From NCBI GenBank assembly GCA_963757265.1, contig CAVWRA010000006.1, positions 682,001 through 746,000 on the forward strand: a stretch of DNA of 64,000 nt. Direction: 5' to 3'. The DNA is from CAIVVT01 sp963757265. Lineage in GTDB: Bacteria; Acidobacteriota; Terriglobia; Bryobacterales; Bryobacteraceae. Positions 37,631 through 45,452 of this stretch are shown in pieces (positions within the stretch are counted from its first letter, which is position 1; each line of letters starts with the position of its first letter). Below the pieces are notes generated by a model. The model worked only from the letters and a program-made list of their open reading frames with translations, was not told the origin of the DNA and did no database searches. Both the position numbers and the translations under genes were made by a program.

Positions 37631-37655
37631 AAAGTGTCAAATTTTGACACTTTTT
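37631..37655. terminator. Perfect 11-bp palindrome followed by T-run
   Basis: AAAGTGTCAAA (37631-37641) and TTTGACACTTT (37643-37653) are perfectly complementary around one T, and T continues to 37655. It lies 80 bases after the stop of the 72-residue gene and could end that transcript, or be an operator. A degenerate second copy (CGTCAAATTTTAGCACTT) lies near 37688-37705. Confidence 0.45.
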
Positions 37656-37784
37656 CGGCCTAACTCGTTGATTCTTGGTTCAAAAAACGTCAAATTTTAG
37701 CACTTTCTCGTTTTGGAGCCAGCGCCGCCCGGCCTCAAATCGGAGCCCTTCCGGCCCTCTTGCGGACCCCCGCGCGTCAGCTCC

Positions 37785-38115
37785 TTCTACGGGCCGGAAT
37801 CGGCTGCCCGTCACGCCCCGATCTGGACGCGGTGCGAACCCCGGTGGCGGCTCGGACCCAAAACAACCGGCTCCCTTACGGTCGCGGCTCTGAAACGAGC
37901 GGCTCGTGGCGGCCGGCTCCCTTACGGCGAGCGGCTCTGAAACAAGCAATCCCTGACGGTCGCGGCTGCCCGTTACGCCCCGATCTGGACGCGGCGCGAG
38001 CTCCGCTGGCGGCTCGGAAACAAAACAACCGACTCCCTTACGGTCGCGGCTCTGAAACAAGCAATCCCTGGCGGTCGCGGCTGCCCGTTACGCCCCGATG
38101 TGGACACAGTGCCAA
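37785..38115. repeat. REP-like repeat array (target of the IS1111 elements)
   Basis: A composite unit of 115-170 bp occurs about three times. It has a CGGCTGCCCGTTACGCCCCG part (near 37799, 37966, 38082) and a REP part. The REP consensus is CGGCTCCCTTACGGTCGCGG followed by CTCTGAAAC(G/A)AGC. REP copies: 37867-37902 (intact, closest to consensus), 37912-37945 and 38029-38061. Half REPs occur at both borders of each IS1111 element and on both sides of the RAYT gene. No coding capacity. From 37552 to 38173 nothing else is supported. Confidence 0.75.
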
Positions 38116-38256
38116 CCCCGTTCGCGGCCCGCTTCAGAGCTGCGATAGCAAGGGGGCGGTTGCGTTGTTTCAGAGATGGAATGAGAAGGCCGGCCCCCGG
38201 CGGGATGCGTTAAGCTCCCAATGGTTGCGCACTCGAAGTGCAAAAGGAGACCGGCC

Positions 38257-39372
38257 ATGAAGCAGAATACCACTGTGAAACGGAGACCGAAAGGTGAGTC
38301 CGCAGGCCCGCGCGGGCCGATCACGATCGGCCTGGACCTGGGCGACAAAAGCAGTCGCTATTGCGTGCTCAACGAGCGGGGCGAGGTAGTGCGGGAGGCC
38401 AGCGCGGCGACGACGAAGAAGGGGCTGTGCCAGGCCTTCGGCGCGCGGCCGCGCTGCCGGATCGCGCTCGAGGTGGGCACGCACTCGCCGTGGGTGAGCC
38501 GCCTGCTGAGCCAGCTGGGCCATGAGGTGATCGTGGCCAACGCGCGCCAGGTGCGGCTGATCAGCCACAGCAGTCGCAAGGACGACCGGTTGGATGCGCA
38601 GACGCTGGCGCGGCTGGCGCGCGTCGATCCGCAGTTGCTGCATCCGATCCGCCATCGCAGCGCGAAAGCGCAGCGGGACCTGATGACGATCCGGGTCCGC
38701 GCGACGCTCGTGGAGGCGCGCACGGCGCTGATCAACGCGGCGCGCGGACTGGTGAAGGCCACCGGCGAGCGGCTGCCGGCCTGCGACGCCGACAATCTGG
38801 GAACGGCGCGGCTGGAGGCGCTGCCCGGCGACTTGCAGGCGGCGATAAAACCGCTGCTGGAGCAGGTGGAATCGATGACGGTGAAGATCCACGCGTTGGA
38901 CCAGCAACTGGAGCAGATCGCCCGGGAACAATACCCGGAAACCCAACTCCTCAAGCAGGTGAGCGGAGTCGGGACTTTGATCGCTCTGACATTTATCTTG
39001 ACGGTGGAAGACCGCGAGCGCTTTCAAAAAAGCCGTGACGTGGGCTGCTACGTGGGCCTGCGGCCCAGGCGCAGCGAGTCGGGCCAGAGCCAGCCGCAGC
39101 TGCGCATCACCAAGGAAGGCGACATCTATCTGCGGACCATGCTGGTGCAGGGCGCGCATTACATTCTGGGCTGGCGCGGGCCGGACACGGACCTGCGGCG
39201 CTGGGGGCTGAAGCTGGCCGTGCGCGGCGGCAAGAATGCGAAGAAACGGGCCGTCGTGGCGGTGGCGCGGAAACTGGCCGTACTGCTGCATCGATTGTGG
39301 GTCACGGGCGAAGTCTACGAGCCGCTCCGCAACAGCAACGCGCGATCGCGTTTGAAACAAACGGCGGCTTGA
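38257..39372 (+). CDS. IS110/IS1111-family transposase (copy A)
   Basis: 371 residues from ATG 38257, with AAAGGAGA upstream; the frame is open to ATG 38221. The N-terminal DEDD RuvC-like domain begins ITIGLDLGDKSSRYCVLNER and continues RIALEVGTHSPWVSRLL, VIVANARQVRLISHSSRKDD. The C-terminal Tnp_20 domain (LKQVSGVGTLIALTFILTVE, VGCYVGLRPRRSESGQ) contains the serine of the second active site. Differs from copy B by about three residues. Acts with an element-encoded RNA to join IS ends to the target (family knowledge). Confidence 0.92.
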   Translation: MKQNTTVKRRPKGESAGPRGPITIGLDLGDKSSRYCVLNERGEVVREASAATTKKGLCQAFGARPRCRIALEVGTHSPWVSRLLSQLGHEVIVANARQVRLISHSSRKDDRLDAQTLARLARVDPQLLHPIRHRSAKAQRDLMTIRVRATLVEARTALINAARGLVKATGERLPACDADNLGTARLEALPGDLQAAIKPLLEQVESMTVKIHALDQQLEQIAREQYPETQLLKQVSGVGTLIALTFILTVEDRERFQKSRDVGCYVGLRPRRSESGQSQPQLRITKEGDIYLRTMLVQGAHYILGWRGPDTDLRRWGLKLAVRGGKNAKKRAVVAVARKLAVLLHRLWVTGEVYEPLRNSNARSRLKQTAA

Positions 39373-39723
39373 ACGGATTGGAGTGTGGTGCAGATCGCCG
39401 GGTTCGGGTGACTGCGAGGTCGCGGCGGAAGAGCGTTCCTGGAAACGGGGGCGCCACTTCGGCACAGAGATGGCAGCACCCGTTCGAAATTGAGGACCCC
39501 AACTGGCACCGGAGCAAACCGCTCCATCAAGAGTGCGAATGGAAGCAGGGCGATCCGGCGGTGGCGGAACAGACAACAGAGCATTGCCGGGAACAGGCGG
39601 CAGAACAGAGCAGTGCTGAGAATAGGAAGACGCGAGGACGCCGCGGCGCCTCCCGTCGGTCGGCCAACAGCGGCAGGAAAGAATTTGAGAAAAAACCCTT
39701 GACCGGGGCAGCCTTCTCATGGA
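39373..39723 (+). ncRNA. Candidate guide-RNA region of IS1111 copy A
   Basis: Non-coding right end of the IS. IS1111-group elements encode their target-selecting RNA here. GGTCGCGGC at 39418-39426 equals nine bases of the REP target immediately before the CT insertion core. That RNA segment could pair with one strand of the target. I could not find an equally good match for the other side of the core (CTGAAAC), so RNA boundaries and loops are undetermined. Confidence 0.4.
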
Positions 39724-39804
39724 AGCCGCGACCGTAAGGGAGCCGGCCAGCCCTCCCACGACCATTCGCGAGACGGTCTGTCACAATGATCATCCGGGAC
39801 CCGC

Positions 39805-40299
39805 ATGCGGTACTTCATCACCTTCGCGTGCTACGGAGCGCACCTGCACGGCGCCGCGTCGGGTTCCGTCAACCGGCGCCACACTTTGTTTCAAGGCCGA
39901 TTGGTGGACCCCAATCCGCGCCGCGAGTCGTTAGAAGTTGAGCGGATGCGGCAGCCGCTGTACGTGCTCGACCAGGACGCTCGCACAGTCGTGCTCGAGG
40001 CGCTGCGCGAGGTTTGTGGGTGCCGGGGATGGGCGTTGCTGGCCGCGCATGTGCGGACCAATCACGTCCATACCGTGGTGGAGGCCGAAGCTCCGCCCGA
40101 GCAAGTCATGAATGCCTTCAAGTCCTACGCCAGCCGCGCGTTAAATCGCCTGGGACGCGACGGCGCGAATCGCCGACGCTGGGCCCATCATGGAAGCACC
40201 CGCTGGTTGTGGAAGGAGCAGGACCTGCGGGAAGCGATCCACTATGTCGTCCATGAACAGGGCGAACCGATGGCTGTCTTCGTCGCCGACGTCCCTTGA
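39805..40299 (+). CDS. REP-associated tyrosine transposase (RAYT, IS200-like Y1 family)
   Basis: 164 residues from ATG 39805 (MRYFITFACYGAHLHGAASG). The HUH motif is TNHVHTVVEAE and the probable catalytic Tyr is in MNAFKSYASRALNR. WLWKEQDLREAIHYVVHEQG is the usual C-terminal block. RAYTs are single-copy, domesticated-like transposases that act on REP hairpins and are thought to spread them. Here half REPs flank the gene in inverted orientation (39724-39748 and 40345-40369), each interrupted by an IS1111 element, so the original unit was REP-RAYT-REP. Confidence 0.9.
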   Translation: MRYFITFACYGAHLHGAASGSVNRRHTLFQGRLVDPNPRRESLEVERMRQPLYVLDQDARTVVLEALREVCGCRGWALLAAHVRTNHVHTVVEAEAPPEQVMNAFKSYASRALNRLGRDGANRRRWAHHGSTRWLWKEQDLREAIHYVVHEQGEPMAVFVADVP

Positions 40300-40367
40300 C
40301 GGCGCCACCGCCCAGTCGAAAGTCCCGCTTAAAGTGGAGGCAAGGGCCGGCTCCCTTACGGTCGCGG

Positions 40368-41919
40368 CTTCCATGAGAAGGCTGCCCCGGTCAAGGGTTT
40401 TTTCTCAAATTCTTTCCTGCCGCTGTTGGCCGACCGACGGGAGGCGCCGCGGCGTCCTCGCGTCTTCCTATTCTCAGCACTGCTCTGTTCTGCCGCCTGT
40501 TCCCGGCAATGCTCTGTTGTCTGTTCCGCCACCGCCGGATCGCCCTGCTTCCATTCGCACTCTTGATGGAGCGGTTTGCTCCGGTGCCAGTTGGGGTCCT
40601 CAATTTCGAACGGGTGCTGCCATCTCTGTGCCGAAGTGGCGCCCCCGTTTCCAGGAACGCTCTTCCGCCGCGACCTCGCAGTCACCCGAACCCGGCGATT
40701 TGCATCACACTCCAATCCATTTAAGCTGCCGCTCGTTTCAAACGCGAGCGGGCGTTGCTGTTGCGGAGCGGCTCATAGACTTCGCCCGTGGTCCACAATC
40801 GATGCAGCAGCACGGCCAGTTTCCGCGCCACCGCGACGATGGCCCGCTTCTTGGCGTTCTTGCCGCCGCGCACGGCCAGCTTCAGCCCCCAGCGCCGCAG
40901 GTCCGTGTCCGGCCCGCGCCAGCCCAGAATGTAATGCGCGCCCTGCACCAGCATGGTCCGCAGATAGATGTCGCCTTCCTTGGTGATGCGCAGCTGCGGC
41001 TGGCTCTGGCCCGACTCGCTGCGCCTGGGCCGCAGGCCCACGTAGCAGCCCACGTCACGGCTTTTTTGAAAGCGCTCGCGGTCTTCCACCGTCAAGATAA
41101 ATGTCAGAGCGATCAAAGTCCCGACTCCGCTCACCTGCTTGAGGAGTTGGGTTTCCGGGTATTGTTCCCGGGCGATCTGCTCCAGTTGCTGGTCCAACGC
41201 GTGGATCTTCACCGTCATCGATTCCACCTGCTCCAGCAGCGGTTTTATCGCCGCCTGCAAGTCGCCGGGCAGCGCCTCCAGCCGCGCCGTTCCCAGATTG
41301 TCGGCGTCGCAGGCCGGCAGCCGCTCGCCGGTGGCCTTCACCAGTCCGCGCGCCGCGTTGATCAGCGCCGTGCGCGCCTCCACGAGCGTCGCGCGGACCC
41401 GGATCGTCATCAGGTCCCGCTGCGCTTTCGCGCTGCGATGGCGGATCGGATGCAGCAACTGCGGATCGACGCGCGCCAGCCGCGCCAGCGTCTGCGCATC
41501 CAACCGGTCGTCCTTGCGACTGCTGTGGCTGATCAGCCGCACCTGGCGCGCGTTGGCCACGATCACCTCATGGCCCAGCTGGCTCAGCAGGCGGCTCACC
41601 CACGGCGAGTGCGTGCCCACCTCGAGCGCGATCCGGCAGCGCGGCCGCGCGCCGAAGGCCTGGCACAGCCCCTTCTTCGTCGTCGCCGCGCTGGCCTCCC
41701 GCACTACCTCGCCCCGCTCGTTGAGCACGCAATAGCGACTGCTTTTGTCGCCCAGGTCCAGGCCGATCGTGATCGGCCCGCGCGGGCCTGCGGACTCACC
41801 TTTCGGTCTCCGTTTCACAGTGGTATTCTGCTTCATGGCCGGTCTCCTTTTGCACTTCGAGTGCGCAACCATTGGGAGCTTAACGCATCCCGCCGGGGGC
41901 CGGCCTTCTCATTCCATCT
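40368..41919 (-). mobile_element. IS110-family (IS1111 group) insertion sequence, copy B
   Basis: Same 1,552-bp element as copy A, inverted. Its plus-strand junctions are GGTCGCGG|CT|TCCATGAG and ATTCCAT|CT|CTGAAACGAGC, so excision restores CGGTCGCGGCTCTGAAACGA, exactly the REP found intact at 37867-37902. Only a few substitutions separate the copies, including in the non-coding end. Confidence 0.85.
40721..41836 (-). CDS. IS110/IS1111-family transposase (copy B)
   Basis: 371 residues from ATG 41836; same domains and intact motifs as copy A. Differences seen: Ile for Val in RAIVAV, Thr for Val in RLWTTGE, and the end SRLKRAAA instead of SRLKQTAA. Both copies therefore look functional. The candidate guide match GGTCGCGGC lies on the minus strand at 40675-40667 in its 3' non-coding end. 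Confidence 0.92.
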   Translation of the reverse strand: MKQNTTVKRRPKGESAGPRGPITIGLDLGDKSSRYCVLNERGEVVREASAATTKKGLCQAFGARPRCRIALEVGTHSPWVSRLLSQLGHEVIVANARQVRLISHSSRKDDRLDAQTLARLARVDPQLLHPIRHRSAKAQRDLMTIRVRATLVEARTALINAARGLVKATGERLPACDADNLGTARLEALPGDLQAAIKPLLEQVESMTVKIHALDQQLEQIAREQYPETQLLKQVSGVGTLIALTFILTVEDRERFQKSRDVGCYVGLRPRRSESGQSQPQLRITKEGDIYLRTMLVQGAHYILGWRGPDTDLRRWGLKLAVRGGKNAKKRAIVAVARKLAVLLHRLWTTGEVYEPLRNSNARSRLKRAAA

Positions 41920-42209
41920 CTGAAACGAGCGGCGCGGAAACGGCCGGCTCGGAAACGGCCGGCTCGGAAACAGCGGCTTACCGTCGCGGCTCCGAAACGT
42001 CGTCTCCGCGAGAGGCCACTAGTTCGCAACGAGTGTGAAGTGTGATCCGGCACGGGCGCGGGCGAGCGGTGGCGTGAACGGGCGTCGACAGGGGGGAATC
42101 CACGGCCGGCGTCCGGCGGCGCCAGAAGTGGCAATTGGCTGCGTTGATGCTCCGTTTTGCCAACGGTAGTGTTAGATTAGGGAATTAGCTCTCGCTTCAG
42201 GCGGACGGT
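41920..42209. other. Region between IS1111 copy B and cas10
   Basis: Starts with the right half REP (CTGAAACGAGC), then a 15-bp tandem repeat GGAAACGGCCGGCTC (about two and a half copies, 41935-41970) and another REP-like piece (TTACCGTCGCGGCTCCGAAAC). No direct-repeat/spacer pattern of a CRISPR array. GTGTTAGATT near 42168, also seen 20 bases before gcvT, may be a promoter element. An in-frame TAG at 42186 shows that Cas10 is not extended upstream. Confidence 0.45.
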
Positions 42210-43622
42210 GTGCAGATTTTCCTACAGGGCAAACTGTTAGGCATTGAGGCCTTTGTCGAGGACTCGGGGCCTGACCCGGCAGTGTTTGCGGGCCGCTGTC
42301 TGTACGCGTCCTTGTTGGCCGAGGCAGTGCCGCGGGCGCTGCTGGCTCGCCTGGGCCTCTCGCCCGAGTTGCTGGGCACCAGCGGCGGCGGGCAGTTCCT
42401 GGCGGTACTGGCGGCGGAGCACCGGCCGGCGGCCCACGAGTTCCTGATTGACGTGACGCGGCAACTGGCGTTGTTCACCAGCGGGCGGATGCGACTGGCC
42501 TGGGCGGTGACCGAGAACCTGGGCGCGTGGAGCGACGTGCGCAAGCGTCTGGATGAGGCCATGACGCGCTGGCGCGGCACCGCGGCGCTGGACCAGGCGG
42601 GGGTGTTCGATCCATTCGTTCCACAGACGGAGGAAGCCGATGCCTTCTGCGCTGCGCTGTGGCATCGCCTTCCCGACTCGGCGGCGGTGCAGTGGGATCC
42701 CCCGGCGCCGGGCATGCTGGCGCCGGCCGACCTGCCGCTCCCGGTGGCGACTCACACGGCCCCGAACGATACGGACCACGGGCCGGCATTGCCTGTTGAA
42801 CTCGCCGCGCGGAGTGCGGGCGCCGCAGCCTGGGGCGTGCTGCGGGGGGACGTCGATGGTTTGACGGAGCGCCTGAAAAAGGCGGCTTCGGTCGAAGAAC
42901 ACATCCAGATTTCGGTTCTGCTGAAGCAACTTTTCGCGGGCGAAGCGCAGGCCCTGGCCACGCAGCCGGAGTTCTGGCGCAAGGTGACCGTCCTTTATAC
43001 CGGCGGCGACGACTTCGCGGTTTTCGGATGCTGGGACGCGCTGATCGCCTTTGCCAGCGAGATGCACCGCATCTTCAGCGCCGGCGTGGAAGAGATCCTG
43101 CGGGAGTTTCCGGGACCGGAAGGCAAGACGCTGTCGATGGCGCTGGCGCTGGCGCCGGCTGTGGAATCGTCGCTGGCGGACGTTTACGGCGAGGCCGGGC
43201 GGCTGCTGGAGATTGCTAAGAGCGAGGGGCGGGACGCGATCTGCCTGTTCGGGCGGACGCTCGATTGGAAGCAGTTCGCCGCGGCCGCCGAGCTGCAGAA
43301 GACGCTGGTGCGGCTGATCGACGATTTTGGCTGCCAGCCCCAGTTATTGGGCGATCTGGCGGGGTTTTACCGTGAAACCGACCGGGTCCTGCCGGCGCGC
43401 GCCAGCCGCCGGGCCGTCGAGACGCAGGACCGGCCGTGGCGTTTCTATCGCCGCCTGAGCCGCGTGCTGGATGTGCCGGCCCGCGGCCGCGATTTTCAGA
43501 AGGCCCGCAAGAGCCTTCTCGAGGAGTTTCTCAACCGCCGCCAGGCCTCCGTCAAGCTGAAGCCCTCCGGGCGAGTGGCGCTGGACTGGGCCCGCCTGGC
43601 ACAAGAGGGCCAAACACGATGA
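42210..43622 (+). CDS. cas10: Type III-A Cas10/Csm1, compact and lacking the HD domain
   Basis: 470 residues from GTG 42210. Starts directly in the first palm/ferredoxin domain (GKLLGIEAFVED, FAGRCLYASLLAEAV, TSGGGQFLAVL) without the N-terminal HD nuclease found in most Csm1 (700-900 residues). The second palm domain has RGDVDG at 212-217 and the cyclase motif YTGGDDFAVFG (GGDD 265-268), so cyclic oligoadenylate synthesis should be possible. The C-terminal helical domain ends VALDWARLAQEG. No Cys4 zinc site. An in-frame TAG 24 bases upstream excludes a longer N terminus. Stop and csm2 start overlap (ATGA). Large subunit of the RNA-guided interference complex. Confidence 0.85.
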   Translation: MQIFLQGKLLGIEAFVEDSGPDPAVFAGRCLYASLLAEAVPRALLARLGLSPELLGTSGGGQFLAVLAAEHRPAAHEFLIDVTRQLALFTSGRMRLAWAVTENLGAWSDVRKRLDEAMTRWRGTAALDQAGVFDPFVPQTEEADAFCAALWHRLPDSAAVQWDPPAPGMLAPADLPLPVATHTAPNDTDHGPALPVELAARSAGAAAWGVLRGDVDGLTERLKKAASVEEHIQISVLLKQLFAGEAQALATQPEFWRKVTVLYTGGDDFAVFGCWDALIAFASEMHRIFSAGVEEILREFPGPEGKTLSMALALAPAVESSLADVYGEAGRLLEIAKSEGRDAICLFGRTLDWKQFAAAAELQKTLVRLIDDFGCQPQLLGDLAGFYRETDRVLPARASRRAVETQDRPWRFYRRLSRVLDVPARGRDFQKARKSLLEEFLNRRQASVKLKPSGRVALDWARLAQEGQTR

Positions 43623-44560
43623 GCGAGATGGAAGAACCAGACAACCAGCAGGCCCAGAGCGAGCCTCAACCCGCGGCCGAGGCCGCCTCTGCGCCGGCAG
43701 GCGCTGCGGCGGCTAAAGCTGAGCCCGAGCCGGAAACCGCCTCGGCGCCGGCAGGCGCTGCGACGGCTAAAGCTGAGCCCGTGCCGGAAACCGCCTTGGC
43801 GCCGGCAGGCGCTGCGACGGCTCAAGCCGCGCCTGTGTTGGAAGCCGCCCAACCCGCGGAAGCCGCCTCTGCGCCGGCAGGCGCTGCGGCGGCTAAAGCT
43901 GCGCCTGAGGTGGAAACCAAGCCGCCGGCCGAAACCAGGGTGCCGGCTGAAGCGCGGCCGCGCCCCGAGGGCAAGCCCGAAGGCCGGCCGCAGGAAGGCC
44001 GTCCTCAAGAAGCCCGTGAAGCCCGGCCGCGCCAGGAACGGCGCTCCGGCCCTCCGCCGCGTGGCGGCGGGCGCGAAGGCCAGCCGCGCGAGGGCGGGCC
44101 GCGTGAAGGCGCGCCGCGCGAAGGGCCGGGGCGTGAGCATCGCGGGCCGGAGAGGGGACCGGAGCGCGGTCCGGAGCGCGGCGGGCGGCCCGATCGGGGC
44201 GGCCCGCGGCCCGATTTTGCGGCCGAAATCGATATCGACAAACTGGTGAGCGACAGCCTGTACCTGGACAACCAGGCGCACGCCGTGGTGGCGCGGATGC
44301 GCGACATGGATTCGGGCACGCGCAGCCAGTTGCGGCGCATGTACAGTGCCATCCGGAGAGGCTGCCGGGCGTCGGAGAGCGAGCGCCAGCACCATTTCGT
44401 GATGCTGCGCGCGCGGCTGGCCTATACGATTGCGCGGCATCAACTGCGCAGCCTCGATGTACTGGAAAAGCTTCTGCTGCAGGTCACGCGGCGCAACGAC
44501 GCGCGCTGTTACGAGCGCTTCCGCGACCTGTTTGAAGCGATCGTCGCCTACAACGAGTAG
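43619..44560 (+). CDS. csm2: Csm2 with a long disordered N-terminal extension
   Basis: 313 residues from ATG 43619 (ATGA overlap with cas10). Csm2 is normally 120-160 residues. Here the Csm2-like helical bundle is confined to about residues 205-313 (DSGTRSQLRRMYSAIRRG, LRARLAYTIARHQ, CYERFRDLFEAIVAYNE). The first 200 residues are low complexity: about four 19-residue repeats of the ASAPAGAAAAKAEPEPE type (to about residue 95), then a Pro/Arg/Gly/Glu-rich stretch with PREGxPREG and RGPERGPERG motifs. Csm2 forms the inner filament of the Csm complex; the extension has no family precedent known to me and is probably unstructured. Confidence 0.75.
   Translation: MSEMEEPDNQQAQSEPQPAAEAASAPAGAAAAKAEPEPETASAPAGAATAKAEPVPETALAPAGAATAQAAPVLEAAQPAEAASAPAGAAAAKAAPEVETKPPAETRVPAEARPRPEGKPEGRPQEGRPQEAREARPRQERRSGPPPRGGGREGQPREGGPREGAPREGPGREHRGPERGPERGPERGGRPDRGGPRPDFAAEIDIDKLVSDSLYLDNQAHAVVARMRDMDSGTRSQLRRMYSAIRRGCRASESERQHHFVMLRARLAYTIARHQLRSLDVLEKLLLQVTRRNDARCYERFRDLFEAIVAYNE
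43679..43918. repeat. 57-bp coding minisatellite in csm2
   Basis: About four copies of a roughly 57-bp unit (GCGCCGGCAGGCGCTGCG core, followed by GCGGCTAAAGCTGAGCCC-like sequence) encode the Ala/Pro/Lys/Glu repeats of the Csm2 extension. Copies differ by few substitutions, so the array arose recently by slippage or unequal exchange. Confidence 0.8.
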
Positions 44561-44602
44561 ACGGCGTCAACGTCATTAGTGAGATCGCCAGGAGAGAATC
44601 GC

Positions 44603-45436
44603 ATGAGTTCGCACACCGCCGAAACGCGCCTCGGACTGATCGGCAAGCTACTGCTGGACGGCGAGATGATTTGCGAGACCGGCCTGCACATCGGCGCCGG
44701 CAAGGGATCGCTGGACCTGGGCGGCGCCGACAACCCGGTGGTCAAGGACGCTTTCGGACGCCCGTACGTCCCCGGCTCATCCCTGCGCGGCAAGCTGCGC
44801 TCGCTGCTGGAGCAGAGCGCCGGTCTGATCGCCGCCGCCGATTTGATTTACCTGTCGCGGCGCCGCGGCCAGGAGGTTCGGATCCACCAAAGCGACGAGC
44901 CGGGCGACGAAATCGGCCTGCTGTTCGGCCGCAATCCGGGCCGCGTGGAGCGCGTCAGCGGTGAGGCGATGGAGACGATGACGGCCACGCCGGCGCGGCT
45001 CACCGTCTATGACGCGATGCTGGAAATCGACAGCATCACGGAATCGATGAGGGAGAACCTGGACGACGAATTGACCGAGGTGAAGAGCGAGAACGCCATC
45101 GACCGGCTGACCTGCCAGTCCAGCGCCCGGACGCTCGAGCGCGTGCCGGCGGGCGCGAAATTCCGCGTCCGGCTGGTGCTGGACGTACTTTGTGCCGAGG
45201 ACCGTGAGCTCGTCGCCAGGCTGGCCGAAGGGTTGCGGCTGCTGGAAGACGACGCACTGGGCGGAGGCGGCTCCCGCGGTTCCGGCCGGATCAAGTTCGC
45301 GGCGTGGAAGGCAGTGTGGCGATCCCGCGGTTACTATGCGGCGGGCGCGCCCGAGACGACCGTTCTGGAAGCGGCCGACACGGCCGCGCTGCAGGCCGGC
45401 ATCGTGGCGCCGGATTTCGCCCAGAAGTTGAGTTAG
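44603..45436 (+). CDS. csm3: Csm3 (Cas7-type backbone and target-RNA nuclease)
   Basis: 277 residues from ATG 44603, preceded by AGGAGAG. RAMP fold: GEMICETGLHIGAGKGSLDL, GGADNPVVKD with the expected catalytic Asp (Asp43) for six-nucleotide-interval target RNA cleavage, PYVPGSSLRGKLRSLLE, and the Gly-rich loop DALGGGGSRGSGRIKF near residue 220. Length is slightly above the usual 210-250 residues, with a C-terminal tail of about 40 residues. Forms the crRNA-binding helical backbone. Third gene of the operon. Confidence 0.9.
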   Translation: MSSHTAETRLGLIGKLLLDGEMICETGLHIGAGKGSLDLGGADNPVVKDAFGRPYVPGSSLRGKLRSLLEQSAGLIAAADLIYLSRRRGQEVRIHQSDEPGDEIGLLFGRNPGRVERVSGEAMETMTATPARLTVYDAMLEIDSITESMRENLDDELTEVKSENAIDRLTCQSSARTLERVPAGAKFRVRLVLDVLCAEDRELVARLAEGLRLLEDDALGGGGSRGSGRIKFAAWKAVWRSRGYYAAGAPETTVLEAADTAALQAGIVAPDFAQKLS

Positions 45437-45452
45437 CGCGGATCGGAGACGC

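Larger units (their letters stand above)
38174..39725 (+). mobile_element. IS110-family (IS1111 group) insertion sequence, copy A
   Basis: About 1,552 bp including the 2-bp core at each end. Left junction GTTTCAG|AG|ATGGAATGAG, right junction TTCTCATGGA|AG|CCGCGACC. Removing the IS and one AG restores a REP in reverse orientation. Subterminal inverted repeats ATGAGAAGGC and GCCTTCTCAT are an IS1111-group trait, and there is no other target duplication. The 80-bp left end is short; the right non-coding end (39373-39723, about 350 bp) is where IS1111 elements encode their guide (seek/bridge) RNA. Nearly identical to copy B in inverted orientation. Confidence 0.85.

Noticed and set aside
38170..39765. 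531-codon antisense frame over the IS transposase
   Set aside because: The same frame appears over copy B; it mirrors the transposase gene and shows no protein-like motifs.
38174..41919. Composite transposon carrying the RAYT gene between two inverted IS copies
   Set aside because: Each IS restores its own REP when removed, so they are independent insertions; IS1111 elements also do not form composite transposons by a known route.
41920..42209. CRISPR array next to cas10
   Set aside because: Only short contiguous 15-bp repeats and REP fragments are present; there is no repeat of 25-40 bp with unique spacers here or elsewhere in the window.
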